Assembly (NCBI GenBank): GCA_017849575.1
Contig: JAFIGV010000027.1
Location: 1 to 64,000 of the forward strand
Length of the DNA: 64,000 nt
Direction of reading: 5' to 3'
From: Flavipsychrobacter sp.
Lineage (GTDB): Bacteria > Bacteroidota > Bacteroidia > Chitinophagales > Chitinophagaceae
The notes under the pieces are model-generated. The model had not been told where the DNA came from. It saw only the letters and a program-made list of their open reading frames with translations, and ran no database searches. Within the stretch, counting starts at the first letter, position 1. Each line of letters begins with the position of its first letter. The position numbers were made by a program, and so were the translations under genes. Of the stretch, positions 30,762 through 38,888 are shown in pieces.

Positions 30762-32654
30762 TTATTTTATTTCCAGCTCAGTGGTCTGATTGCTACGCAC
30801 GAAGAATTTCTCAATTTTCTCCGGCTCATAAGGTCTGCCGGTATTCTCTTTCCAGTGCACTTCGTAATAGCCGGGCAGCAGCTTCACCTTTTGGGTTTGT
30901 GGATTGCCGCTAATTTCGAGCGCGTAGAATTTTGCAAACTGATCGCCCAGCACAGACCAAAGCGTAATGCGACCCTTGGCATTGGTATTGGTAAACTGTA
31001 TCCAGCCTGGTTCAGGAATGTCTATGGTGTAAGACCAACCAAATTCCAGATCTATATTACGTATCATCATGGGCAGGGTGTTGATCTCCACATGATAGTT
31101 GCCGGGCTCGTATTCACGTTGCTCGGTACATTTTTGAACCACATTAGTTCCTGCCTCGAATGTTTTGCGTACTGAAGCCATAAACTCAGATACCGGGCGG
31201 GTGTAGTTTTCGTCGTATCTGAAGATGAGCGTACCTCGGGTAACTACTATGGTGACTACATTTCGGGTTGCACCATTAATGCTTACAGCCTTCGTCTTAA
31301 AGTTGCCATTGCTGCCAATCCTGAGAATATAATTTCCGGGCATCAGGGGTTGCGGGTCGGGTTGTCCGTTAGCATCTACTGTCCGGTAAAATTTCTTAAT
31401 CGTAGCGCCCGTGGCGGCATCGAGCAACTCGACGGGCGGTGTGGTTGTATAATATTTTCCTTTCCCGTCGGTAAACAGCACTTCGATGGTCGTTTCTTTA
31501 GCGGGTTCCGTCTTCACAGTAAAAGCCGCCTCTTTGGCCTGTGGCTGTATGGTTGGTACTTTGGCTATGGTTGTCGGTTTCGGCCTTGGGGGAGCGGTGG
31601 TGGTCTTCTCCGGCACGGCGGGCTTTGGCGCGGGCGGCTCAGTCTCTTTTGCCGGCAGTTCCATCTTAGGCACCGCACGCTTTTTGGGCGTGGTCGTTGA
31701 CCAGAACAGCGTATAATGAACGCGGTCAAGACCAAGGCTTTTTACCCGTGAATACTTCTCCCTGGCAAAAAAAGACGACTCAACTTTGATTTTGGAAGAC
31801 GAGGGTGGAGCAGCCACTGGTTCAGGCGCGCGTTTTTCGGGGGCAGGGGTAATAACCGGCTGCTGCACGGCAGTAGTCTCCGGCCTCGAAACAGGCACAC
31901 GGACCGGCGGCACCGATATTTTCTGCACACTGGGAGCGGGTATTCTGGTTTGTTCGGGCAGTTTGCTTTTCGCGATCGGTATAGCCAATACCTTCCGGTA
32001 AGCATCGGCAATAGCAGACACCGTGCCGGTTACCTCCGAAGGTTTCGAAGCCATCAGATAATTGCCCAGGCATTTGTACTGCTCCTTTAAAGGTGCGTAA
32101 TCAACTAGACTGATGATATAGGGTTTGAACTCTATTTTCTTTTCCAGTAAAGATTGTACGACGGAGCAAATATTACCTCCGCAGCTTTCACCGCCATCGG
32201 TGATCAAAACCAGGCTATAGGCATAGTCTCTTTCGTCGGTAAAGTCGCTTTCGGCTGCTTGTTCCAATGAATAAGCAATGGGCGATACTCCACGCGGATG
32301 AAGGCTGGAAAGCCGTAGGGACATCTGCGTATAATTGTTTTTTGAGAACATCACCTCACGACGTGTATCTCCGCAATTATTCTCAGGTACATCATACTGA
32401 TGTCCGTACACCCTTAATGAGAACTCCACCTGATCGTTGAAGCGGTAAATACTGTCCATCAGCTTCAGCACGATCTCGCCTGCGGCATCAAATCGTGTCT
32501 TTCCCTTGGTCCATTCATTGACCATACTGCTCGAGCCGTCAAGCAGAATCAGGATCCTGGGTTGCTTATAAATCCCGGGCTTTTTGGGCTGGGCCATGGC
32601 CCCAAACACACAAAGGATCAACAGTATGGACAATGGAATCTTACCTGCAAACAT
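30762..32654 (-). CDS. Secreted von Willebrand factor A-domain protein
   Basis: 630 residues. A signal peptide ends at GAMAQ (about residue 21). The VWA domain (about 33-230) has an intact metal site DGSSS (D39, S41, S43) and LVLITDGGESCGG. A long Pro/Ala/Lys/Thr linker (about 235-385) leads to a beta-sandwich C-terminal region with LLDAATGATIKKFYRTVDANGQ, NYILRIGSNGNFKTKAVSI and further Ig-like strands. This layout suggests a periplasmic or surface protein that binds a partner through a divalent metal. It is the first gene of the cluster with the two acyltransferases. The functional link between them is not known. Confidence 0.85.
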   Translation of the reverse strand: MFAGKIPLSILLILCVFGAMAQPKKPGIYKQPRILILLDGSSSMVNEWTKGKTRFDAAGEIVLKLMDSIYRFNDQVEFSLRVYGHQYDVPENNCGDTRREVMFSKNNYTQMSLRLSSLHPRGVSPIAYSLEQAAESDFTDERDYAYSLVLITDGGESCGGNICSVVQSLLEKKIEFKPYIISLVDYAPLKEQYKCLGNYLMASKPSEVTGTVSAIADAYRKVLAIPIAKSKLPEQTRIPAPSVQKISVPPVRVPVSRPETTAVQQPVITPAPEKRAPEPVAAPPSSSKIKVESSFFAREKYSRVKSLGLDRVHYTLFWSTTTPKKRAVPKMELPAKETEPPAPKPAVPEKTTTAPPRPKPTTIAKVPTIQPQAKEAAFTVKTEPAKETTIEVLFTDGKGKYYTTTPPVELLDAATGATIKKFYRTVDANGQPDPQPLMPGNYILRIGSNGNFKTKAVSINGATRNVVTIVVTRGTLIFRYDENYTRPVSEFMASVRKTFEAGTNVVQKCTEQREYEPGNYHVEINTLPMMIRNIDLEFGWSYTIDIPEPGWIQFTNTNAKGRITLWSVLGDQFAKFYALEISGNPQTQKVKLLPGYYEVHWKENTGRPYEPEKIEKFFVRSNQTTELEIK

Positions 32655-32674
32655 GTATAAACCGCTCAGTTGCG

Positions 32675-32682
32675 CAAACCTA
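32675..32682 (-). promoter_or_regulatory. Bacteroidota -7 element for the VWA operon (TAGGTTTG)
   Basis: Exact TAnnTTTG on the minus strand 20 bases before the VWA ATG at 32654. Confidence 0.6.
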
Positions 32683-32835
32683 CCGCAAAACTGGCAACCG
32701 ACATTGTTTTGTTTTCAAAAACAGGCCGAATGACAATAAGCAGACATCGGATGTCATTATTCCGTTTTCATCAGATATGATTCTAATATCTACAGTAACT
32801 GCGGTAATTTTTTTGAAGCTAAAAACTATGTGCAT

Positions 32836-33954
32836 ATGAAAAAACTATACAAAAACTATTTGTTGCTTCCGGCTGTGGTTGCTTTTGGTTATCTCAGCAT
32901 CCAATCGGCAACAGGACCTGCGGGCACTTTTTCTGCCAATGTTACCGGCGCGCCATTTGATGCTGGCACCTGCAACAATTGTCATTTCGGAGGCTCGTGG
33001 TCTCCATCAGTTTCCCTGCAACTCTACTCCGGCGCTACCCCCGTTAGCGTTTATACCCCGGGTGCGAGCTATACCGTACGCATTACACGAAGTGCGAGCC
33101 CCGCGCTTCCTGCTTCCGGGGGTTTTGGCTTCCAGTTGACCTGCGCTACAGGGCTGGCAAGTACAAATTATAATAACTGGGGTACGCTACCCGCCAATAC
33201 CACAAATATTTTTCTTTCGGGGCACAACTACCTGGAGCATACTACCAAACTATCCAAGACCATTACCCAACTCAATATTCCCTGGACGGCGCCACCAAGT
33301 GCAGCCGCCGGCACCGTAGATTTTTGGATAGCGCTGAATACAGTGGACGGAAGCACCGACGCATCCGGCGACGACGTAGTCAATACCTCTCTGTCCGTTA
33401 ACCCGAACCCGCTGGCTGTGACTTTTCTGTATTTCAGAGGTACTGAAGGCAAGGATGGCATTGCATTGGAATGGAGTGCCGCCGAAGAAAAAAATAACCA
33501 TCATTACACTATAGAGCGCAGTGAGGATGGCAAGTATTTCCTTCCCATCGGACAAGTGGAAGCAAGAAAGGGGGAAGGTCAGGATCATCATTACAGTTTT
33601 TTAGACCGGGCGCCGCGGGCAATGAACTTTTACCGGCTCAGGCAAACGGATATTGGGGGAACGGAGACCTTTTTTAATACCATCAGTGTTACATCGCACC
33701 AAAATGAAAGCCAACTGAAATGTGTGGTGACGGCAGGTGGCATTAAAATCCTTTCGGGCACAACCTTGGTTGATGACTGCACCCTGGTGATGTACAACAT
33801 CTATGGCACAGCAGTAGTCAGCAAAACGATTGCTGCCCCACAGATAAATAGCGGTACAGCCATTGTCCCAAAACCCGAAACGCCAGGCATTTATTACCTG
33901 CGGGTTTTCCGTGGCACTCAAACCCTTCATCAACAACAAGTATTGGTTCTATAG
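32836..33954 (+). CDS. Choice-of-anchor V surface protein with T9SS C-terminal sorting domain
   Basis: 372 residues from the ATG at 32836; a GTG six bases earlier is less likely. A signal sequence is followed by the choice-of-anchor V domain with its typical haem-like motif CNNCH (C46, C49, H50) near the start. Beta-rich segments follow (FGFQLTCATGLAST; PWTAPPSAAAGTVDFWIALNT). A Fn3/beta-sandwich region (VTFLYFRGTEGKDGIALEWSA; FYRLRQTDIGGTETF) leads into a type A T9SS sorting domain at the end (MYNIYGTAVVSKTI; PGIYYLRVFRGTQTLHQQQVLVL, partly quoted). It should be exported through the Sec and T9SS systems and attached to the outer surface. Whether the CxxCH binds haem is not known. Confidence 0.88.
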   Translation: MKKLYKNYLLLPAVVAFGYLSIQSATGPAGTFSANVTGAPFDAGTCNNCHFGGSWSPSVSLQLYSGATPVSVYTPGASYTVRITRSASPALPASGGFGFQLTCATGLASTNYNNWGTLPANTTNIFLSGHNYLEHTTKLSKTITQLNIPWTAPPSAAAGTVDFWIALNTVDGSTDASGDDVVNTSLSVNPNPLAVTFLYFRGTEGKDGIALEWSAAEEKNNHHYTIERSEDGKYFLPIGQVEARKGEGQDHHYSFLDRAPRAMNFYRLRQTDIGGTETFFNTISVTSHQNESQLKCVVTAGGIKILSGTTLVDDCTLVMYNIYGTAVVSKTIAAPQINSGTAIVPKPETPGIYYLRVFRGTQTLHQQQVLVL

Positions 33955-33983
33955 GCAGACCAGGCATAGATGAGTTAGGAAAG

Positions 33984-34011
33984 ATGGAGCGGTTTCTACC
34001 CTCCATTTTTT
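33984..34011 (+). terminator. Terminator after the choice-of-anchor V gene
   Basis: ATGGAG plus GGT pair with ACC plus CTCCAT around a TTCT loop, with one bulged C, followed by six T. Confidence 0.75.
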
Positions 34012-34059
34012 ATTTGCAGCGCTTTTCAGAAGTCCTCTTTTGTTGTTGTGCCCCTGATT

Positions 34060-34067
34060 TATCTTTG
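34060..34067 (+). promoter_or_regulatory. Bacteroidota -7 element for alaS (TATCTTTG)
   Basis: Exact TAnnTTTG 24 bases before the ATG. A TTTG at 34039-34042 could be the -33 half with a short 17-base spacer. Confidence 0.6.
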
Positions 34068-34090
34068 CTCCTCAATTATCAATTACCGAC

Positions 34091-36715
34091 ATGCTTTCTG
34101 CAAACGAAATACGCCAGCAGTTTCTCGACTTTTTCAAATCGAAAGGACATCATATTGTGCCCTCTGCGCCTATCGTAGTAAAGAACGATCCTACACTGCT
34201 CTTCACAAATGCGGGCATGAACCAGTTTAAAGATTACTTTCTGGGAAATAAAAAACCTGAATACCCGCGCGTTGCCGATACTCAAAAATGTTTGCGGGTA
34301 AGCGGAAAGCACAATGACCTTGAAGAGGTGGGCGTGGATACCTATCACCACACCATGTTCGAAATGCTGGGCAACTGGAGCTTTGGTGATTACTTTAAGC
34401 ATGAGGCAATAGAATGGAGCTGGGAGCTGCTGACAGAAGTGTATAAGATACCCAAAGACAAGCTCTACGTAACCGTGTTTGAAGGCGACGAAAAAGAAGG
34501 CTTGCCGGCTTCCAGCATTGCCCTCGAAAAATGGAAAACTCTGGTGGCAGAAGACCATATTGTCTATGGCAACAAAAAGGATAATTTTTGGGAAATGGGC
34601 GATGTAGGACCTTGCGGACCTTGCAGCGAAATACATGTGGACCTGCGCTCCGAGGAAGAAATTGCCGCACTTCCCGGTCGCGATCTGGTCAATAAAGATC
34701 ATCCGCAAGTGATCGAGATCTGGAACAATGTGTTCATCCAGTACAACCGAAAAAAAGATGGCTCGCTGGAAGAATTGCCCAGTAAACATGTGGATACGGG
34801 CATGGGTCTCGAAAGGCTGGTGCGTGTGCTGCAGGGCAAGACAAGTAACTACGACACCGATCTTTTTTCCGGAACCATAGAAGCAACAGAAAAGCTAACC
34901 GGCAAAAAATATGCTGGTACCGATGCTAAGGAAGATGTGGCCTTTCGCGTCATCGCCGATCATATCCGCGCTATAGGTTTTACCATTGCCGATGGTCAGC
35001 TTCCTTCCAACACAGGAGCGGGCTATGTGATACGTCGCATCTTGCGGCGCGCTGTTCGTTACTACTATTCTTATCTCGATTATAAACAACCCTTGCTCCA
35101 TCAGCTAATGCCTGTACTCGGAAAACAGTTCGAACATGTTTTTCCGGAGCTGCAGCATCAAATTGATCTGGTGTGCAAGGTGGTAAAAGAAGAAGAAGAT
35201 GCTTTTTTGAGAACACTGGACAAGGGCTTGAAGAAGATTGATGAAATTATAACCGATACCCGCAATGCACAAAGCGCCACGATCAATGGCAAGGCTGCTT
35301 TCGAATTGTACGATACGTACGGATTTCCCATAGACCTCACCCGGCTTATTGGCACCGAAAATAACTTGCAGGTAGATGAAGCTGCTTTTGAAGCCGAAAT
35401 GAAGCAACAAAAGGAGCGCTCACGTGCGGCCACTGCCCTGGATACCGACGACTGGGTAGTACTGCAGGAAGGCAGCAATCGTTTTGTGGGTTACGACAAT
35501 CTTGAGGCGCAGGCTTCGGTGATGAAATACCGCAAAGTGAAGAACAAAGGGAAAGAAAGCTATCAGTTTATACTCGACATCACCCCGTTTTATGCGGAAG
35601 GCGGCGGACAGGCAGGCGATACCGGCGAACTGATTTTTCCCAATGAAAGCATTCAGATCACCGATACCAAAAAGGAGAATGACCTGATTGTTCATTTTGC
35701 AGAAGTATTGCCTTCCGATCCTTCAGCTCCGGTACTTGCCAAAGTAGATGCCGGGAAAAGAATCCATACTGCGGTGCATCACAGCGCCACGCACCTGCTG
35801 CATGCGGCTTTGAGAACGGTATTGGGAACCCATGTGGCACAGAAAGGCTCGCTGGTAAATGAGGAGCATCTGCGCTTCGACTTTTCTCATTTTGCCAAGG
35901 TGACCGATGAAGAACTCGCGCAAATTGAAGCACTCGTTAATGAAAAAATTCGGGAGAACATAGAGGTGGTCATCCGCGAAATGTCGAAGGAAGAGGCAGT
36001 GGGCATGGGGGCAATGGCACTGTTTGGCGAAAAGTATGGCGACCGCGTGCGGGTAGTGATCATGGATCCCGATTATTCTATTGAGCTTTGTGGTGGAACC
36101 CATGTGGGCGCCACGGGTCAGCTTGGCTTATTCAAGATCAAACACGAAACGGCAGTGGCTGCCGGCGTGCGCCGTATAGAAGCCGTGAGCGGAAAAGCTT
36201 GTGAAGACTTTGTGAACGATCGCTTTGAACTGCTCGATCAGGCAAAGGAAGCGCTGAAAAATCCGAAAGACTTGCTGAAAGCCATTGAGAAACTGCAGGA
36301 CGATAAAGCAACCCTCGAAAAGCACGTAGAAATGCTGGAAGCGCGTCAGCTCGTGGCGCTGCGCAATGAACTTTTACAGAAAGACGAAATAATCAATGAT
36401 GTAGCTTTTGTAGGCGATGTGGTAGAAGTAAGCTCTGCCGATGCGCTGAAAAAACTCTGCCTGGATATGAAGCACCATATCAACGATCATGTCGTTGTGC
36501 TCTGCACCAACATTGACGGCAAACCCTTTGTAGCGCTCGGCATTGATGAAAAAGTAGTGGCCGCAAAAGGACTTGATGCCGGAAAGATCATCAAAGAGCA
36601 TGTAGCGCCGCTGATAAAAGGCGGTGGCGGCGGACAAAAAACTCTGGCCACCGCGGGCGGACAAAGCACGGGTGACCTTCGCGCAGTAATTGAAAAAGTA
36701 AAGACACTGCTGTAG
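34091..36715 (+). CDS. alaS: Alanyl-tRNA synthetase
   Basis: 874 residues. The class II catalytic core opens with the standard N-terminus MLSANEIRQQFLDFFKSKGH and includes PTLLFTNAGMNQFKDYFLG, TQKCLRVSGKHNDLEEVG and HTMFEMLGNWSFGDYF. The editing domain keeps its zinc ligands HHSATHLLH (about residue 560-568) and CGGTH (about 666). The C-Ala domain ends in KGGGGGQKTLATAGG. It charges tRNA-Ala and clears mischarged Ser/Gly. Full length and apparently intact; single-gene unit. Confidence 0.98.
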   Translation: MLSANEIRQQFLDFFKSKGHHIVPSAPIVVKNDPTLLFTNAGMNQFKDYFLGNKKPEYPRVADTQKCLRVSGKHNDLEEVGVDTYHHTMFEMLGNWSFGDYFKHEAIEWSWELLTEVYKIPKDKLYVTVFEGDEKEGLPASSIALEKWKTLVAEDHIVYGNKKDNFWEMGDVGPCGPCSEIHVDLRSEEEIAALPGRDLVNKDHPQVIEIWNNVFIQYNRKKDGSLEELPSKHVDTGMGLERLVRVLQGKTSNYDTDLFSGTIEATEKLTGKKYAGTDAKEDVAFRVIADHIRAIGFTIADGQLPSNTGAGYVIRRILRRAVRYYYSYLDYKQPLLHQLMPVLGKQFEHVFPELQHQIDLVCKVVKEEEDAFLRTLDKGLKKIDEIITDTRNAQSATINGKAAFELYDTYGFPIDLTRLIGTENNLQVDEAAFEAEMKQQKERSRAATALDTDDWVVLQEGSNRFVGYDNLEAQASVMKYRKVKNKGKESYQFILDITPFYAEGGGQAGDTGELIFPNESIQITDTKKENDLIVHFAEVLPSDPSAPVLAKVDAGKRIHTAVHHSATHLLHAALRTVLGTHVAQKGSLVNEEHLRFDFSHFAKVTDEELAQIEALVNEKIRENIEVVIREMSKEEAVGMGAMALFGEKYGDRVRVVIMDPDYSIELCGGTHVGATGQLGLFKIKHETAVAAGVRRIEAVSGKACEDFVNDRFELLDQAKEALKNPKDLLKAIEKLQDDKATLEKHVEMLEARQLVALRNELLQKDEIINDVAFVGDVVEVSSADALKKLCLDMKHHINDHVVVLCTNIDGKPFVALGIDEKVVAAKGLDAGKIIKEHVAPLIKGGGGGQKTLATAGGQSTGDLRAVIEKVKTLL

Positions 36716-36776
36716 ATAAATAGTAATTCTACACTACCAGATTTTTTGATCAATTAGTTGGTAAGGCTGAGATGGC

Positions 36777-36806
36777 TTTCCTTTTAAAGGAAACTTTATA
36801 ATTTTA
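36777..36806 (+). terminator. Weak stem-loop after alaS
   Basis: TTTCCTT pairs with AAGGAAA around TTA, then an AT-rich tract ending in TTTT. AT-rich stem, so a poor terminator, but it is the best candidate for alaS. Confidence 0.35.
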
Positions 36807-36811
36807 CATCG

Positions 36812-36881
36812 AAAATGCTCTGTAGTTCGCGAACGCCTAAGTGCCACTTAGGAAATTTATGTAGCGGAAGCGGAGCATTTT
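36812..36881. other. Branched inverted-repeat structure next to the DUF3800 stop
   Basis: An outer stem AAAATGCTC (36812-36820) with GAGCATTTT (36873-36881) encloses two inner hairpins, GTTC-GC-GAAC (36825-36834) and CCTAAGT-GCC-ACTTAGG (36836-36852). The outer arm touches the stop codon of the minus-strand DUF3800 gene. It may be that gene's terminator, a small structured RNA, or an end of a small inserted unit. Confidence 0.5.
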
Positions 36882-37765
36882 TATTTGAAATGCGTTTCAT
36901 CGATTTCGTGGTCACGTGGCCTAAAATTCCAATGTCGGTAAGAATGTTGCCAGCGATCCTGAAGTTCTCCGGCCGCGGTGTTCACACCGATATTAAAACC
37001 CGGATAAATTTCGCGTATTCGTTTCAAGATATGTTTATACAGTTTTTCTTTAGCCTTTGTTCGATTACCACGCCTTCGCTGTCCGGGCAATAATGCTTTG
37101 TGCTTGTTATTTAGTCGAAAACACATTGCGCCTAAAACCACATCCAACATCTGTAATACTCTATGACGACGAGAATCAACTTCGGTGATGTCTTGCTTGC
37201 GTATTTTGATATTTGCTTGCTGAAATTCACGCTTCACCTGCAGACTTTTGATATACTCTTTGAAGATCTGACGTTTAGCTAAGGTATCGGGCAGAAGGTC
37301 AAAATACAGCCGCAGGTACAAAGGTTCAGCAAATGAATTACTATGTGCAAGTCCGAAGGCATGCCTAATGAACAGGTAGTACAAAATAAAGTACTCATCC
37401 CTAACATGCTGTTCACTCAGGTGCCTTGCCACAAAGGCCTTTTGCCTGAACATGATACGAATTTTGACCTTGTCAGCGGCAACAAGATCAAAGAAGACAT
37501 CCATTACTTGTATATACTTGTCAAGATAGTGTTCAGATACTTTCTGCCATTTTATTTCGTCTCGGAAATGAAGCGTCCGGCATATCTTCCCTATGGACTG
37601 CTGAACTTCCTTCAAATCAGTACTACGGACGAGTACACCGCCATAAAAATTACAATAATGCTTTCCTTCTTTGTCACTTTCGTCACACCAGATAACGTAC
37701 TCTCTCGCCCTCATCCGCTTGCGAACCGTAGTTTTACGAATGTGTATTCCTTCTGAATTTTGCAT
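36881..37765 (-). CDS. DUF3800-family protein (putative RNase H-like nuclease)
   Basis: 294 residues. The N-terminal motif YVIWCDESDKEGKHY (D28, E29) and the following FYGGVLV match DUF3800, a family whose DES/G motif and later acidic residues (LRLYFDLLPD; LQMLDVVLGAMCF) suggest an RNase H-like metal-dependent fold. A Lys/Arg-rich stretch (LLPGQRRRGNRTKAKEKLYKH) near 230-250 could bind nucleic acid. These genes are often scattered among accessory or mobile DNA, and no core function is known. Here it sits alone between alaS and the FKBP gene, its 3' end touching a branched palindrome. The first 17 residues are basic and may be extra if M18 is the start. Confidence 0.7.
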   Translation of the reverse strand: MQNSEGIHIRKTTVRKRMRAREYVIWCDESDKEGKHYCNFYGGVLVRSTDLKEVQQSIGKICRTLHFRDEIKWQKVSEHYLDKYIQVMDVFFDLVAADKVKIRIMFRQKAFVARHLSEQHVRDEYFILYYLFIRHAFGLAHSNSFAEPLYLRLYFDLLPDTLAKRQIFKEYIKSLQVKREFQQANIKIRKQDITEVDSRRHRVLQMLDVVLGAMCFRLNNKHKALLPGQRRRGNRTKAKEKLYKHILKRIREIYPGFNIGVNTAAGELQDRWQHSYRHWNFRPRDHEIDETHFK

Positions 37766-37937
37766 TATTTATGGAGCGTTGAAAGAATAACCTGAGGGAT
37801 TCAGTTTAGATGTCCTTCTGCTCATTGAAGCGTCGTAATAGTGAACCCTGTCGGCCTGTTTGTCTGAAATAATACCCTTCAGATAGTATGCTAAAGTTAA
37901 TTTTTGAAGTGTACATAGCAAACGACGAGGCAATAGT
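37766..37937. other. Intergenic region upstream of the DUF3800 gene
   Basis: About 170 AT-rich bases hold the presumed DUF3800 promoter, but no exact minus-strand TAnnTTTG was found. No RNA gene or repeat was recognised here. Confidence 0.4.
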
Positions 37938-37976
37938 AAAAAACAAAGGCTGCCGGAGAAGCAGCCTTTGTTTTTT
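37938..37976 (-). terminator. Strong bidirectional terminator of the FKBP gene
   Basis: A 16-bp stem (37938-37953 with 37961-37976) includes AAAGGCTGC and GCAGCCTTT, ending in A6 on one side and T6 on the other. It overlaps the FKBP stop codon. Confidence 0.85.
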
Positions 37977-38409
37977 AGTTCGTTTGCAGCAATTCCACAT
38001 CAAATATCAATGTTGAATGTGGCGGAATGGAACCTGCACCTCTCGCGCCATAGCCAAGTTCTGACGGTATATAGAACCTGTATTTAGAACCCTGCGGCAT
38101 CAACTGAACGCCTTCTGTCCATCCGCTGATCACCTGATTGAGACCAAATGTTGCCGGCTGATTTCTTTTGTACGAACTATCAAACACTTGTCCGTTGATC
38201 AGCTTTCCTTCGTAGTGCACAGTTACGCGGCTTGCGGGTCCGGTTGGCTTTTGACCATTACCCTCCTGCAGCACTTCGTATTGAAGACCCGATGCGGTGG
38301 TCGTTACTTCCGCGCGGGCGCCGTTCTCTTCCAAAAATTTTTTTCCCTCTTCCATTGCCTGAGATGATTTGTTGTTAAGAAAATTCTTGAGCTTGTCCTG
38401 AAGACTCAT
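37975..38409 (-). CDS. FKBP-type peptidyl-prolyl cis-trans isomerase
   Basis: 144 residues. A short helical N-terminal extension (about 1-35) precedes a complete FKBP domain: VTVHYEGKLINGQVFDSSY, QVISGWTEGVQLMPQGSKYRFYIPSELGYG, and the final HSTLIFDVELL. The FK506-site aromatic residues and the Asp of VFDSS are present. The N-terminal helices resemble the dimerisation part of Mip/FkpA proteins, but no signal peptide is present, so it appears cytoplasmic. It accelerates proline isomerisation in folding proteins. Divergent from padR across an 86-base gap before the palindromic operator. Confidence 0.93.
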   Translation of the reverse strand: MSLQDKLKNFLNNKSSQAMEEGKKFLEENGARAEVTTTASGLQYEVLQEGNGQKPTGPASRVTVHYEGKLINGQVFDSSYKRNQPATFGLNQVISGWTEGVQLMPQGSKYRFYIPSELGYGARGAGSIPPHSTLIFDVELLQTN

Positions 38410-38495
38410 ATCGTTATTGCTTTCGCCTTTGGTACGAAGATCAAAGAAAAGGCTTTTGCCGTTAACCTTAAAAACTCAGCCCCGGGAAAAAATAA

Positions 38496-38541
38496 TTTGT
38501 TTGCCTAAGAATCTTATGTATATTTGTCTTAGGCAAACAAA
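38496..38541. promoter_or_regulatory. 15-bp perfect inverted repeat bracketing the padR promoter (putative PadR operator)
   Basis: Left arm TTTGTTTGCCTAAGA (38496-38510) and right arm TCTTAGGCAAACAAA (38527-38541) are exact reverse complements separated by 16 bases. The spacer ends with the -7 element. Arm centres are 31 bases apart, close to three helical turns, so a dimer on each arm could face the same side of the DNA. The right arm covers the predicted start of transcription. Confidence 0.8.
38519..38526 (+). promoter_or_regulatory. Bacteroidota -7 element for padR (TATATTTG)
   Basis: Exact TAnnTTTG between the arms of the inverted repeat, 20 bases before the padR ATG. Confidence 0.7.
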
Positions 38542-38546
38542 ATGAA

Positions 38547-38888
38547 ATGATTTTTTCATCAGAATTAATAAAGGGAACCCTGAAGACTATTGTACTAAAG
38601 CTACTTCGTGACCATGGTAAAATGTATGGCTATGAGATCACCCAAAGAGTGAAAGAACTCACCGGCGAAAAAATCCAGCTCACGGAAGGGGCACTCTATC
38701 CTACACTTCATGCGCTGGAGCAAGAAGGGCTGCTGAAAACAGAAGTAGAATACATAGGTAAGCGTATGCGCAAATACTACAGTCTCAGCCCGGTGGGCAC
38801 TTCCAAAAGTAAAGAACGCATCAGCGAGCTTACCGATTTTATCAATACCCTTACCTCGCTTCTTGATCTCAAAACCCGCAATGCCTGA
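38547..38888 (+). CDS. PadR-family transcriptional regulator
   Basis: 113 residues: winged helix with GKMYGYEITQRVKELTG and EGALYPTLHALEQEGLLKTEV, then a short C-terminal helix (LTDFINTLTSLLDL), typical of the small PadR subfamily. Such proteins repress their own operon or a neighbouring membrane transporter and respond to a ligand or a stress. The palindromic operator over its own promoter supports autorepression. The gene overlaps the next one by one base (TGATG), so both are co-translated. A two-codon ATG-AAA-TGA lies immediately before and overlaps the start ATG; it may be chance. Confidence 0.92.
   Translation: MIFSSELIKGTLKTIVLKLLRDHGKMYGYEITQRVKELTGEKIQLTEGALYPTLHALEQEGLLKTEVEYIGKRMRKYYSLSPVGTSKSKERISELTDFINTLTSLLDLKTRNA

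Noticed and set aside
34079-34789. 236-residue ORF opposite alaS
   Set aside because: Shadow of the class II core on the other strand.
37806-38003. 65-residue minus-strand ORF before the FKBP gene
   Set aside because: It crosses the strong FKBP terminator and has no family features.
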